A DNA stretch of 64,000 nt from Przewalskia tangutica (GCA_029844215.1 CM056724.1:86385093-86449092), one strand, 5' to 3'. Counted from the stretch's first letter, positions 32,557-44,329 are shown. The notes: generated from the sequence alone by a model not told the origin. Made by a program: numbers and translations.

Positions 32557-33255
32557 TCACAATCTGGCCGACAAAGTCTCGCAACATCGAACACATACCG
32601 CCTCGAACCTTAGCACCCCATCCGGCGCTACCTCAAATAGACTCTCCTCCTCTCGAAGCGCCGTATCTCGATACCGTATCAAAGCTGGGTCCTCATACTG
32701 TCGCCTCCTCACCTCATCAACGATGGAAGACTCGGCAATCTCACGAACTCGTACCCCACTATCATCGGTATCGATCAATCGAACCCCAAGGCTCGCTAGC
32801 TGATGGATCTGACGGACCATATTATGTCTCTCTGGTTGTACCTCTGACAGACTCCCCATCGATCTACGACTCAAAGCATCTACAACCACGTTGGCTTTCC
32901 CCGGATGGTATAGGATGTCAACATCATAATCCTTCAACAACTCTAACCACAGTCTCTGCCGCAAGTTCAGCTCCCTCTTCCTGAAGATGTACTGGAGGCT
33001 CTTGTGGTCTGTATAAATATCCACATGAACCCCATATAAATAATGTCTCCAAATCTTCAAGGCATGAATAACTGCGGCCAACTCTAAGTCGTGAGTAGGG
33101 TAATTCCTCTCATGCTTCCGTAGCTGCCGGGAAGCATAGGCTATTAACTTGCCGTGCTGCATCAATACGCACCCTAGCCCGATACCCGAGGCATCACAAT
33201 AAATCATGTAGCCCTCTAACCCCTCGGGAAGAGTAAGAACCGGAGCCGTCGTCAA
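32557..33255 (-). CDS. N3 RNase H domain (best-preserved in window)
   Basis: An open frame of about 232 residues on the minus strand. The order is APVLTLPEGLEGYMIYCDAS (first Asp), QHGKLIAYASRQLRKHERNY, THDLELAAVIHALKIWRHYL (Glu), VDIYTDHKSLQYIF (Asp), a RQRLWLELLKDYDVDI motif, HPGKANVVVDALSRR (last Asp), and a linker toward the integrase zinc finger. All four acidic residues expected for RNase H are visible. It is part of a Pol polyprotein, so the start used here is not a true translation start. It would remove genomic RNA during reverse transcription. Confidence 0.88.
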   Translation of the reverse strand: MTTAPVLTLPEGLEGYMIYCDASGIGLGCVLMQHGKLIAYASRQLRKHERNYPTHDLELAAVIHALKIWRHYLYGVHVDIYTDHKSLQYIFRKRELNLRQRLWLELLKDYDVDILYHPGKANVVVDALSRRSMGSLSEVQPERHNMVRQIHQLASLGVRLIDTDDSGVRVREIAESSIVDEVRRRQYEDPALIRYRDTALREEESLFEVAPDGVLRFEAVCVRCCETLSARL

Positions 33256-33539
33256 CTTTTCCTTCAGTAACTGGAAGCCCTTAACTTAGCTGCTCGAGTC
33301 GACTAGTCAAGCGGCCGATATCGAAGCAACCGCTTCCACAAACCTACGATAATAACCTGCCAGCCCTAAGAAACTGCGCACCTCCATCGGAGTAGTAGGT
33401 CTCGGCTAAGACTTGACCGCCTAAATCTTTGTCGTATCAACCTGAACACCATCAGCCCCAATAATGTGCCCCAACAATGCCACTGAGGCCAACCAAAACT
33501 CACACTTGGAGAACTTGGCGAACAACTGCCGGCTTTGGA
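33256..33539 (-). pseudogene. N3 RT C-terminal (thumb) remnant
   Basis: Frames read LFAKFSKCEFWLASVALLGH, IIGADGVQVDTTKI, a stop, TPMEVRSFLGLAGYYRRFVE and a RNase H connection. These are the residues that follow the YxDD palm motif in gypsy RT. The coding is cut at 33540 by the N4 LTR; everything upstream (palm, fingers, protease, gag) is missing from N3. Confidence 0.85.
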
Positions 33540-34236
33540 TGTCACGACCCGATCCCGGGCCCGTGATTGGTGCCTTACCCCGGGCACCCTAGTGATACAA
33601 CATCAGAGAAAATCAGCGGAAATAAAAAAACTTAAACATGAACAAGAGATATCATAATAAAACAGGCCAACCAAACGGTTACCTTCTTGTATATATAATT
33701 AAAAACTGGAACAGTTACATCCTTACAAACCCTGCCCACAACAAGATTACTGCACTTCAAGAGTTTTTATACAACATGACGACAGTGGCTCCCGCCATAC
33801 CACGAATGTACAAGTACCTACAAAGGAAAGGACTATACCAAAAGATAAGCCTCGGAGAAACGGAGCTTCCTAATACGAATTGTGATCCTATGAGCGAGAT
33901 CAACGATCGTGTACCTCTACTGCAGATGAACGCACTTCGGGCGAGGTCAAGCATAACAGGTACCAAGTATGTGAAACTGAAAATACTGTAAATGAAATCA
34001 TAGTAGTATATATAAAGCAGGAGACATGTATGATAACCAAACTACAGTCCATAATAAATAAGCAGTCATGTAAGTCAGGGACTCACGCCCTCAAAGGCAT
34101 CACTCAAATATAACTATGGGTCTCACGCCTCAACATCAATCATGCGTGGAATACCTTCCTCACCGCATTGCCTATGATATAATCACACCAAGGAGTACAC
34201 ATGAACACCAAGTCCTACCTGAGTCATAAAACCGTA

Positions 34237-34575
34237 CGGGGCAAATACGAAGGCTAACTACCAGATACCAAAGTCGCATCATCAACTGACCGGGGCAAGT
34301 ACGAAAGCCAACTACCATATACCAAAGCCGTACTAACAATACGATACAATCAAACCACGGAGCTGATACGGGGCAAGTACGAAAGCCAACTACCAGATAC
34401 TGCGCCGTGTCACGAGGCGATCGGCAAGTACGAGGGCTAACTACGGATACCAAGGTCAGACACGAGACTCGCCACGAACCGAGCACGGCAAGTACGAAAG
34501 CCAACTACCAGATACCAAGGCCGTGTCACGTAGCTGCCGGGGCAAGTACGAGGGCTAACTACCAGATACTAAGGC
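34237..34575 (-). repeat. Six-copy GGGGCAAGTACGAAAGCCAA repeat
   Basis: Core copies (GGGGCAAGTACG, then CAACTACCAGATACC) start near 34237, 34292, 34370, 34422, 34486 and 34538, at spacings of 52-78 bases. Confidence 0.85.
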
Positions 34576-36476
34576 CGAATCAGTAAAACCTCATGGAGAG
34601 CTAGTCCATGAAATAACACTATCAACAGGAGCGCACCCGTGGAATCCTCCGTCACTGCCGGTACGTCCATGTAAGATCATAACAAATCAGCCGGCCCTTC
34701 ATTGAGAGACGCGGTGGTATAGAAATACAATACTAGCACGACAAGGCTATCACACGCAAACATAGGCAAGTTACACACAACTCAAGGTACTTTCATTTTA
34801 TGCCAAAGTCCAGGTATTAACCCCAAAGTACTACGTACGTTAAATTCTTTTTTAAAAGATCCATTTCTTTTACAAAGGTCACCCGATGCCCGTATTATAA
34901 AAATAGAGTGACTAACATTTTTAAGTAAACCAAAACAACTTCCATACTTTCCTTTTTAAACCAAAACACTTCTCCTTTTAAAATCAAGTTACAACATTCT
35001 TTTCCAAAGTTCAAATTTGCCTAATTTCAAATATTCACGTCTCTTATTTTCGAAAGATTTCATAGTTCATAGTCTTAATCATTTAATAACGTAATTCTCT
35101 TTTAAAATAATTTGAGCAACATATGCCTTATATGTGAGTAGGTTATTCTTGTTCATAATCAATCTTATTAAAGCAGCCATGATCTAGGAAATGTAATATC
35201 ATTTTGTCTCATCTTAGCTTCTATGCAGATGGAGGTTTCTACTGGTTTTAATAATACTTTATTAGTCAATACATTTCCCTTTATTAGCGCTGCTGTGGTT
35301 TGTTCGATACTTATTCTCATTTGCGAAATCCATACAAGGCTTTCATAAAACAATTAAGTAAACCGTTCCTTTAATCACTCTTAAGTCGTTATACCTAACT
35401 TCCCATAAAGCTAGTATAACTCTTAAGCTTTAAAAACCAAGTATTACTCTTCTTTCAAAAACGATTCTTAATTATTTTGAAATACTTCAAGATTCTTTAT
35501 TATTCAAAACTCCAGTCAAAAGACATCGAAGTAAAATCATGTTCAGTTAACACACGTACGTCTACCGTACTATACATATTCTTTTAAAATATCATGCTCA
35601 AGAGGATAGGAAGAATCACATACCTCACGACGATTATCGACTATTAGCAAATAGCTCCAAAGTACTGTAATCCGGCTAGCCCTTTCCACCCTTCGAGTAG
35701 AATACGCTACTTGCAGTACTTCAACCTATAACGGTCATATAAGTCTATCAACGTCTAGACTATTCTGTAAAACAATTCTAGATCTGATTCCTTTATTCTA
35801 TGGAAAATGGGCAAGACTTCCCTACCCGTCCAACTACACAAGTCTCATCAGAATACACCCATGTAAGTACATCACTTTCTTCTTTAATATTCTTCTGATG
35901 TGATTTCCATTCAATTCTCTTCTTTTATACCATCCTTATATACGTCTTATACTCATTTCTATACTACTACAGTATGTAATTTCAAATTACAATAGAAGGA
36001 TGAGTATTTACCTCGATAAGCCCAAAATTATCCAAGTTTTAATGTCGATCCTGAGCAACGTTTAGCTCCTATTCTGAACGCTCCAACCCGCTCCAAACAA
36101 CCCTTAGAAGTTCTACACAACTTCTACTTAACACTTCAACCGACTATGAAGATTTTCCTTAGGGTTTCGTTTTTGTGACTGAAGGGAAGTATAATAGTAT
36201 TTCTGGGCTTTTAGTATAGGTGTAACCTTGGAATACTACAAGGTATTTGGGCCAAGGTATTTTGGAATAGTAACAATACTTGGAGAATACTTTTCTACCA
36301 AGGGGGGGGGTATTTTACGAAAACAACTAGGCAAGGGGGGGGGGGGATGGGTTTCGGCCAAGGGCCTTCTCAAGGGGGAGGGGGAGCTTGGACGAAAACT
36401 ACTACAAAGGGAGGGAGGGATTTTTAGACTTGGAAATTGCTCAAGTGTGGATGAAATAAGTCTTCAACTAAGGGGG

Positions 36477-36484
36477 TATTTATA
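36477..36484 (-). promoter_or_regulatory. LTR TATA box of N4 left LTR
   Basis: The minus strand reads CCTATAAATACCCCC. Confidence 0.6.
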
Positions 36485-36905
36485 GGACATTCAAGGGCTA
36501 GGATTAAGACAAGTGGTAGGCAAGTGTAGGGTGAAGATTTGGACAAGTGTTGTGTGGGTCCCACTTTCTCATCTACCACACAAATATCCTACCAACCATT
36601 GACCAAATGTTTAAGGCAACAAAAATGCCAAAAACGTGCAAGACAAGGCCCTCCAATTCGTCCACTTTGAGGGTGACACATGTCACCCTCCCATTGGTCC
36701 AAAATATTTCATCTCTCGGAAAAATCCGTAAAAATAATAAATGGCATAGCCGTATTTTTCCCTTCGCAAAGTTTGGAAAACGTTTCGTCGGAAAACGATT
36801 CTTTTTGCCAGTTGTGCACAAAATTTCGTCCCTTAGTCTTCTTTAAGGCTCAAACTTTTCTACGTACGCCCTCACGTACATACTCTGGAAATACGGGGTA
36901 TAACA

Positions 36906-36918
36906 TTCTCCCCTCCTT
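36906..36918 (-). other. N4 polypurine tract
   Basis: The minus strand reads AAGGAGGGGAGAA, identical to the N1 and N2 tracts and abutting the left LTR. Confidence 0.85.
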
Positions 36919-37299
36919 AGAAACATTCGTCCCGAATGTTCCTTCTCAAGACGGATAACGATAAAGTTCCTTTTAACTTAAATAAGTTGCCAATGCCACA
37001 CATGGCCACAAAATAACACACGCTCCAATACTTAATCCAAGTCTACGAGAAATCATTTCTACATCACAAAAGCTTCCACCCTGGTCTAAAGGATACTCCC
37101 TTCGCCTCTTCACTCCACAACAAAATGATCTCCTTTATTCTGCTAACACACGTTCCCTTCTTTCCTCACTCGTCGTACTCTTCTCGAACACTTGAACTCT
37201 TTCTAGTATACGTACCATACTTCAGTCATCGCTTCTGTTTCCAAAATCTCCGGAGTCACTACCTCCAAACTTGGTCATCCTACCAGCCTCAATCTCCTT

Positions 37300-37510
37300 T
37301 AAGGTCATTCCCGGCCTTTACGATCCGATTCTTGGTCGAACATATCCACGAACTCATACGATGGTTACCTAAACCTGGGCCTAGCACCCTCGTGACACTA
37401 CCACCTGGCGGGACCACCCAGAACTGACCCCACCTAAATCCGGCCTACGAGTTGACCCGCAATACGTCCTCAACCCGACCCTCCGTCGCGCTAAACACTT
37501 GTTCCCCCGA
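37300..37510 (-). pseudogene. Conserved unknown ORF (N4 copy, one stop)
   Basis: The minus frame reads RVEDVLRVNS, a stop, then WGQFWVVPPGGSVTRVLGPG, NHRMSSWICS and a VKAGNDLKGD ending. It aligns residue by residue with the copies in N2, N5 and N6, so the reading frame rather than only the DNA appears conserved. Function is unknown. Confidence 0.6.
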
Positions 37511-37953
37511 TCCGGAACAATCTCACCAATCAAGTTAGGAAAACCTAGTGGTCTTCTTAGCTCAACTACCCTTTTTCATTTCATACCACTTAGGGACTTA
37601 TCACACAAATATATCCCACGTATACTATGCACTCTGATAAAGGTCAACACAAACATAAATCTTTTACTCAAGATGGTCTCGCATCTAAGGTCTCTACGTG
37701 TAATATTCTAAGGTTCACAATTTCCCTGTCCCCAAACTTACCCTTAACCATGTTTTCTAAACACAATTTTAACATAATGCTATCTGAACATAATACTTAG
37801 CACTTCATCATATCATTACGCATACTAGTCTCAAGAGGGGTAAGAATATACCTGTACCATCTGCTCCACTCTAATCATAGGCCTGCCCTGCAGGGCGCAT
37901 AGATGTAGAAGGCGATGATCCTGCCACTGACCCGGTAGGCTGTGTCATTCTAC

Positions 37954-39090
37954 CTATATCCCTTCTTTTAGGCGATCCTCGTCACATGGCCTCGACGGCC
38001 GCAGTGAAACAAGCACCGCATGAAGACGACACTCCCGATGACGTTTGCCGATCGCACACCGAGGAAAGCATGAACCCGATCGGGCCGAACCCATGTATAC
38101 CGCGAGCGAAGCCACGAGCTCGACCGCCCCGAATACCCCGAACGTCCCAAGGCGCGGAGGACCACTGTCTTGGCGGAGGTACATAACTAGCTCACTGGCG
38201 GTCCGCCTCGAAGTTACCAAAGGACCTTTGTCACGGCCTCTTCTGCGATCTCGGTCATTCCGTCGACCTCTCCGCCTCACATCCAAGTGCATAAGCTCAG
38301 ATGCGGCAATGTCCATGCCGGTGAAGAGCTACACGAACAAGCCTCGCCAAGTAGTCATCAAGCCCGGTGGCGTGGCGGTGCACTCGTCCTCCATGTCGGC
38401 TACCAATGCGGGACGCATCGAGCTAGTGAGTCAAACTCCACATTGTACTCCCGAACCATACGCCCGGCGCGCTCAGCGTCAAAAATCTGCCGGCCCGAGC
38501 CCTTCTCATACGTGAGGCAAGAAATGTGCAAGAAATGCCCCGAGAACTTCGTCCCAAACGGCCGGAAGTGCATACTCTCCCGACAGCTCCCACGAATCAA
38601 ACCCGATCGCAGATCATGCAAATGATGCGAACCTAAGACCACCGACTCGGTCTTGAAGCCTTGATCACTCATGATCCACAGAATCGCCGAATGAACTCCT
38701 GCGGATCATCCTCGTGCCTCGACCGTAGAACTCTGGCGCTACAACTCGAAAGTCCCGTAGCCTCAAACTATCCGATCTAGGGTGAACCATGGTACTCGAA
38801 TCGAATGGCCGTGATCCGAATTATCCTCACGCCTTGCCACTATCCCGTCCAATAATCGGGCCATCTTTGTAACCCATCTCCTCCGCCTGTGCCGCGGACC
38901 GAGGCTCAGTCTTGTGGTCTCGGCAGCCACCGCTGCGCCCTAAACTCTATCGGGGTTGGCGGCGTCGCAAAACTCGCCGTCAAGCACTATCTCGGGTAAT
39001 GTCAGGGCTTGCGCTTCAGACTCCTCAGTATCCCACTAGCGCTCTCGCTGCCTTGCCCATCTGGGCACAGGTTACCTTGCGCGGAGGCAT
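37954..39090 (-). pseudogene. gag: N4 gag, frameshifted
   Basis: Starts at ATG 39090 (MPPRKVTCAQMGKAA). Broken frames follow, with capsid pieces such as RQIFDAERAGRMVREYNVEF and DSLARCVPHW (about 38405-38500), then a MDIAASELMHLDVRR-like piece (from 38316). At the end a damaged zinc knuckle shows as RCAIGKRHRECR and GRRGHVTR in different frames (37975-38060). Many breaks coincide with lost bases in CAG/CTG words when compared with N2 and N5. Confidence 0.75.
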
Positions 39091-39272
39091 AAGCGTAAAA
39101 CGAAATGCGTCGAGGGTCCAACTTATAACACGCCTCTAAGGCACGATCTCGTAATGAGAAGAATGGAAACCAATCCTAAATGTCCTGCGGCTCTCGATTA
39201 TAGATGTGGTGCACAACACACCGATAATCAAGACTCTACTAGACACGGTCTGTAGACACTTTCCGAGGATTA

Positions 39273-39287
39273 ACTGCTCTGATACCA
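39273..39287 (-). other. N4 primer binding site (tRNA-iMet type)
   Basis: The minus strand reads TGGTATCAGAGCAGTTA, intact, five bases from the LTR end at 39292. Confidence 0.85.
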
Positions 39288-39904
39288 CTTTTGTCACGAC
39301 CCGTTCCGGGGCCCGTGACTGGTGTCTTACCCGGGCATCCAAGTAGTCATACATCAGAGAAATCAGCGGAATATAAAACATACAGATATGAAATAAGAGA
39401 TAAGATAATAAAACAGGCCAACCAAAACGGTTGCCTTCTTGCATATATAATAAATCTTGAACATTTACATCCCTTTTACAAACCCTGCCCACAATAGTAC
39501 TACAGACCTCTAAGAATGTAACAACACCTATGATGGGACAGGGCCCCGCCATACCCCTGGATGTACAAGAACCTACAACTCAGGGAACATACCAAAAGAT
39601 AAGCCTCCGGAGAAACGGAGCTTCCCAAAACGATGAGCGTGATCCATGGCGAGGATCAACAACCGTGTACCTCTACTGCGGCATGAACGCACCCCAAGGA
39701 GGTCGACAACAGTACCAAGTATGTGAACGAAAATATCGAAAATGAAATCATAATAGTCTATATAAAGCAGAAGACACATATGATAACAAAACTACGATTC
39801 ATAAGCGGTCATGTCAAGTCGGGACTCACGCCTCAAAGTCATCCCTCATACCCGTGGAACTCCTTCCTCACACCTAGCCTAGGTATAAGTTAGGTGATAT
39901 GTGT

Positions 39905-40400
39905 AACATGTCTCGGCCCATCTCATGGACTCGAGGTGGAATCGTGTGGAATACATATCTCGTCCCATCTCATGGGACTCGATAGGAATCGTATGGAATA
40001 CATGTCTACCCATCTCGTGGGACTCGATAGAAATCGCACATGTCTCGGCCCATCTCGTGGGACTCGATAGAAATCGCACATGTCTCGCCCATCTAATGGG
40101 ACTCGATAGAAATCGCACATGTCTCGCCCATCTCATGGGACTCGATAGAAATCGACATGTCTCGCCCATCTCGTGGGACTCGATAGAATCGCACATGTCT
40201 CGGCCCATCTCATGGGACTCGATAGAAATCGCACATGTCTCGGCCCATCTCATGGGACTCGATAGAAATCGGATGGAATACATTCCCGGTTCATCCCATG
40301 AACGCGGTGTCGCATAAAGTACATTCCCGGTCCATCTCATGGACTCGGTATCGAATCAGGTGAAATACATTCCCGGTTCATCCCATGAACGCGGTGTCGT
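39905..40400 (-). repeat. About 40-bp minisatellite, roughly 11 units
   Basis: Units TCTCGGCCCATCTCATGGGA then CTCGATAGAAATCGCACATG. The reverse complement holds GAGTCCCATGAGATGGG, the N2 core. Confidence 0.88.
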
Positions 40401-42110
40401 GTGGCCCTAACATCTAAACGCTCTTTTAAGATAGATTAAGATAATAACATGTTTTCCTTTTAAAACAACTAAGGCAATATTATGCCCTCCTTTTTAAACC
40501 AACACACTTGCCTCCTTAAAGTAAAGTAACAACATTCTTTTCCAAAAGTTCAAGTTTGCCTAATTTCAAATATTCACGTTTCTTATTTTCGAAAGGTTTC
40601 ATAGTTCAAAGTCTTAATCATTTAATAAAATAATTCTCTTTTTAAAAACAGTTGAGTAATATATGCCTTATGTGTGAGTAGGTTATTCTTGTTCATAACA
40701 ATCTTGTTTAAAGCAGCCATGATCTAGGAAATGTAATATCATTTTGTCTCATCTTAGCTTCATGCGGATGGAGGTTTCTCTTGGTTTTAATAATACTTTA
40801 TTTGTCAATACATTTCCCTTTATTAACGCTTCGTGGTTTGTTCGATACTTATTCTCATTTCCAAATCAAGAAACATTATTCCTTTTAAAAACCAAGTACT
40901 CATTACTCACGAATGAGGTTTCACACTTTAACAAATTTCATATCAATTCAATTAAGTCAAGTCTCTTATCTTTTGAGATCAAGTCTCTTTAACTTCTAAA
41001 ATCAAGAAACCATTCTTTTTATCTCTCTTAGGACGTTATACCTAACTTCCCATAAAGCTAGTATAACTCTTACGTTTTCAAAACCAAGTACTCTTCTTTC
41101 AAAAAATGATTCTTAATTCTTTTGAAATACTTCAAGGTTCTTATTATTCAGGCTTAAGTCAAAAGACATTGCCGTAAAACTACGTTCAGTTAACACACGT
41201 ACGTCTACCGTACTATATATATATATACTTTTAAAATATCATGCTCAAGAGTATAGGAAGAATCACATACCTCGCGACGATTATCGACTATAAGCAAATA
41301 GCTCCAAAGCATCAGAATCCATTAGCCCTTTCCACCCTTTGAGTAGAATACGCTACTTGCAGTACTTCAACCTATAACGGTCATATAAGTCTATCAACGT
41401 CTAGACTATTCTCAGAAACATTTCTAGATCTGATTCCTTTATTCTATGAAAAATTGGGCAGACTTCCTACCCGCCAAACTACACAAGTCTCATCAGAATA
41501 CGATCCATGTAAGTCTGATTCGATCTTCTTCTTTAATATTCTTCTGATGTGATTTCCATTCAATTCTCTTCTTTTATACCATCCTTATATACGTCTTCTA
41601 CTCATTTCTATACTACTACGATGTAATTTCCAATTACAATAGAAGAATGATAGTATTTACCTCGACAAGCCCAAAATTATCCAAGTTTTAATGTCCATCC
41701 TGAGCAACGTTTAGCTCCTATTCGGACCGCTCCAACCAGCTCCAAACAACCCTTAGAAGTTCTACCCACCTTCTACTTAACACTTCAACCGACTATGAAG
41801 ATTTTCCTTAGGGTTTCGTTTTTGACTGAAGGGAAGTATAATAGTATTTACGGCTTTTAGTATAGGTGTAACCTTGGAATACTACAAGGTATTTGGGCCA
41901 AGGTATTTTGGAATAGTAACAATACTTGGAGAATACTTTTCTACCGTGGGGTATTTTACGAAAACAACTAGGCAAGTGGGGAGGGTTTCGGCCAAGGGCC
42001 TTCTCAAGGGGGAGGGGGAGCTTGGACGAAAACTACTACAAAGGGAGGGAGGGATTTTTAGACTTGGAAATTGCTCAAGTGTGGATGAAATAAGTCTTCA
42101 ACTAAGGGGG

Positions 42111-42118
42111 TATTTATA
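42111..42118 (-). promoter_or_regulatory. LTR TATA box of N4 right LTR
   Basis: The minus strand reads CCTATAAATACCCCC. Confidence 0.6.
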
Positions 42119-42539
42119 GGACATTCAAGGGCTAGGATTAAGACAAGTGGTAGGCAAGTGTAGGGTGAAGATTTGGACAAGTGTTGTGTGGGTCCCACTT
42201 TCTCATCTACCACACAAATATCCTACCAACCATTGACCAAATGTTTAAGGCAACAAAAATGCCAAAAACGTGCAAGACAAGGCCCTCCAATTCGTCCACT
42301 TTGAGGGTGACACATGTCACCCTCCCATTGGTCCAAAATATTTCATCTCTCGGAAAAATCCGTAAAAATAATAAATGGCATAGCCGTATTTTTCCCTTCA
42401 CAAAGTTTGGAAAACGTTTCGTCGGAAAACGATTCTTTTTGCCAGTTGTGCACAAAAATTCGTCCCTTAGTCTTCTTTAAGGCTCAAACTTTTCTACGTA
42501 CGCCCTCACGTACATACTCTGGAAATACGGGGTATAACA

Positions 42540-43516
42540 TATATATTACTACAACATGTAATATCCAATTACAATAGGGGGACAAAGATAATTACCTCGA
42601 TAAGCCCAAAATTATCCAAGATATAAGTCGATCCTGAGCAACGTTTAGCTCCAATTCCTTACGCTCCAACCCGCTCCAAGCAACCCTTAGAAGTTTCTAA
42701 ACAACTTCTCTTAACACTTCATCTAAGCTATGAAGATTTTTCTAGGGCTTCATTTTGCGACTATGGAATAAAGTAGTATTTCCGGGCTCTTATGTTGGGA
42801 TTTCTTTGGAATACCACAAGGGATTTAGGCTAAAGTATTTGGAATAACAACAATACTTGAAGAATTCTACTCAAGGTGGGGGGGGGGGTGTTTGGACGAG
42901 AACTCACTAAGGGAGGGAGGGGAATTTTTTTGCCTTGGAAACTTTCTAATGTGGATGAAATAAAGTCTTGCACACAAGGGGTATTTATAGGGAAATCAAT
43001 GGCCAAGATCTAGGCAAGTGGATGGTGAGGATGGGGTACATGTGTGTGGGTAGTTGGCCAACCATTTGGCTACCACAAAAATGGGACAAGTGGCCACCAC
43101 AAAAATGGGCCACTTGTCCACCAAAAAAACGTCCCACTTGTCCTTCTCCAATTCGGCCAACATGGCCACACGGGGGGTGACACGTGTCGCCCTCCTACTC
43201 GTCCAAAATATTTCATCTTCCGAAAATATCCGTAATGCCAAAAATCCGAAAATAAAGTGGGCCCCACAAAACCGTAAATTTTCCCGTGGGCCCCACGTGA
43301 CCAATTTCGGAAATAAAATTTCATAATTCTCAAATATTCCAAAAAGTCCAAATACCAAATCTGGGAATCCAATTCCCTTTAACGAACATTTTTCCTTCAC
43401 AAAATCCGGAAACTTTTCCGTCGAAAAAAATCACATCTTTCTTCCTTTCCAATTTTACTGTCGTATTCTCGTACGTACGTCCTCGTATACATACCCTGGA
43501 ACTACGGGATGCAACA
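42540..43516 (-). repeat. N5 3' LTR, truncated
   Basis: Matches 46395-47371 closely, including the G11 tract (42878-42888), TATTTATA (42982) and the CCACAAAAATGGG repeats near 43073-43125. The terminus on the minus strand is TGTTGCATCCCGTAGTTCC. Confidence 0.88.
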
Positions 43517-43530
43517 TTCTTCCCCCCTTA
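43517..43530 (-). other. N5 polypurine tract
   Basis: The minus strand is TAAGGGGGGAAGAA, abutting the LTR. The next bases also match the N1/N2 pre-PPT sequence GGAACATTCGGGACGAATG. Confidence 0.82.
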
Positions 43531-43908
43531 GAAACATTCGTCCCGAATGTTCCTTCTAAGTCTCCAATCGTACATGCGCTGATATAGTCTTCACTACTAT
43601 ACTTACGAAACCAACTATGCCCCATATTGCCATAATACAACACACGCGCAACAACTCAAATCCAAGCCAACGAGAAATCACCTCTAACATTACAAAAGCT
43701 TCCACCTATGGTCTAAAGGATACTCCCTTCGCATCTTCACTTCACAACAAAATGATCTCTTTTATTCTGTTAACACACGTTCACTCCTTTCCTTACTCGT
43801 CATAACCTTCTCGTACACCCGAACTCTCTCTAGTACACGTACTGCATCTCCATCGCTTGCTTTCCAAAACCTTGAGTCACTACCTCCAAACTTGGTCATT
43901 TTCTAGCC

Positions 43909-44142
43909 TCAAATTCCTTTAAGGCCCTTCCCGCCTTCACGATCCGATTCTGGTGAACGCATCCACGAACTCGCATAACGGTTACCTAAACTTGGGCTTA
44001 ACACCCTCGTGACCCTATCATCTAGCGGGACCACCTCAAACTGACCCACCATATTCCGGCTGCGGGTTGACTCATGAAATGGCCTCAACCCGACCCACTT
44101 CAGACTAAACTCGTTCCCGATCCGAACAATCTTACGATTCAC
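43909..44142 (-). CDS. Conserved unknown ORF (N5 copy, intact frame)
   Basis: A 77-residue minus-strand frame from 44142: RKIVRIGNEFSLKWVGLRPF, then MVGQFEVVPLDDRVTRVLSP, SLGNRYASSWMRSPESDREG and GKGLKGI. It is the cleanest of four copies in the window (N2, N4, N5, N6), and all lie between gag and the polypurine tract of elements that lack RT. No zinc finger, membrane segment or nuclease motif is visible. It might be the end of a larger captured or diverged protein. Function unknown. Confidence 0.5.
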   Translation of the reverse strand: MNRKIVRIGNEFSLKWVGLRPFHESTRSRNMVGQFEVVPLDDRVTRVLSPSLGNRYASSWMRSPESDREGGKGLKGI

Positions 44143-44329
44143 GTCATGAAAGCTACTACTTCCATCTCACACTACCCATGGATTTATCACAACTTACACC
44201 ATGCTAACCGAACATAGCACTCACGTGAATCTACCATAACGACTAAACAAGTCTCTAAGGTGAAGATCTCCTGTAACTCTTGTCTCACTTTCCTTTGCCG
44301 CTCTAATCAAATCTTGCTCACTGGGCATA

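Larger units (their letters stand above)
33540..36905 (-). repeat. N4 left (3') LTR, GGCAAGTACG cassette
   Basis: 3,366 bp. It carries the shared scaffold, with a TATA box at 36477-36484, G tracts at 36302-36310 and 36335-36346, and GTACGTCTACCGTAC at 35560. It has a minisatellite absent from the right LTR (34237-34575), followed by an AGCTAGTCCATG...GGTACGTCC block near 34596-34672 that is shared with N7. Confidence 0.88.
33540..42539 (-). mobile_element. N4: non-autonomous gypsy element with mismatched LTRs and no TSD
   Basis: Minus-strand element of 9.0 kb. The LTRs are at 39292-42539 (5') and 33540-36905 (3'), both with intact TGTTATACCCCG/GTGACA ends. Inside are a PBS (39273-39287), frameshifted gag (37954-39090), the conserved unknown ORF (37300-37510) and a polypurine tract (36906-36918). 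The flanking five bases are TTGGA and TATAT, so there is no duplication. The left flank is N3 RT, and the right flank is the middle of the N5 LTR. The two LTRs have unrelated minisatellites. Inter-element recombination is the simplest explanation. Confidence 0.85.
39292..42539 (-). repeat. N4 right (5') LTR, CCCATCTCATGGGACTCG cassette
   Basis: 3,248 bp. It has the same scaffold and TATA box (42111-42118) as the left LTR, but its minisatellite (39905-40400) belongs to the N2 class. Outside the cassette it is highly similar to the left LTR, for example 41860-42530 against 36220-36897, except that the G tracts at 36302 and 36335 are replaced by short sequence. Confidence 0.88.

Noticed and set aside
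36228..36485. Glycine-rich ORF next to the G tracts
   Set aside because: Produced by homopolymers in the LTR leader on the wrong strand. The relative at 41874 loses it.
40000..40300. CRISPR-like array of regular repeats
   Set aside because: Units are contiguous and degenerate, without unique spacers, inside a plant LTR.
39879..40340. 153- and 130-residue ORFs over the N4 minisatellite
   Set aside because: Repeat-derived open frames in an LTR cassette. The other N4 LTR has a different cassette with no equivalent ORF.
33540..42539. N4 as an ordinary nested insertion with TSD
   Set aside because: Flanking pentamers TTGGA and TATAT do not match, and the flanks come from different host elements.
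43000..43400. 100-134 residue ORFs in the N5 LTR, and repeats at 46725-47379
   Set aside because: Present in both strands and both LTR copies with frameshift differences; no known domain. Treated as shadows of LTR sequence.
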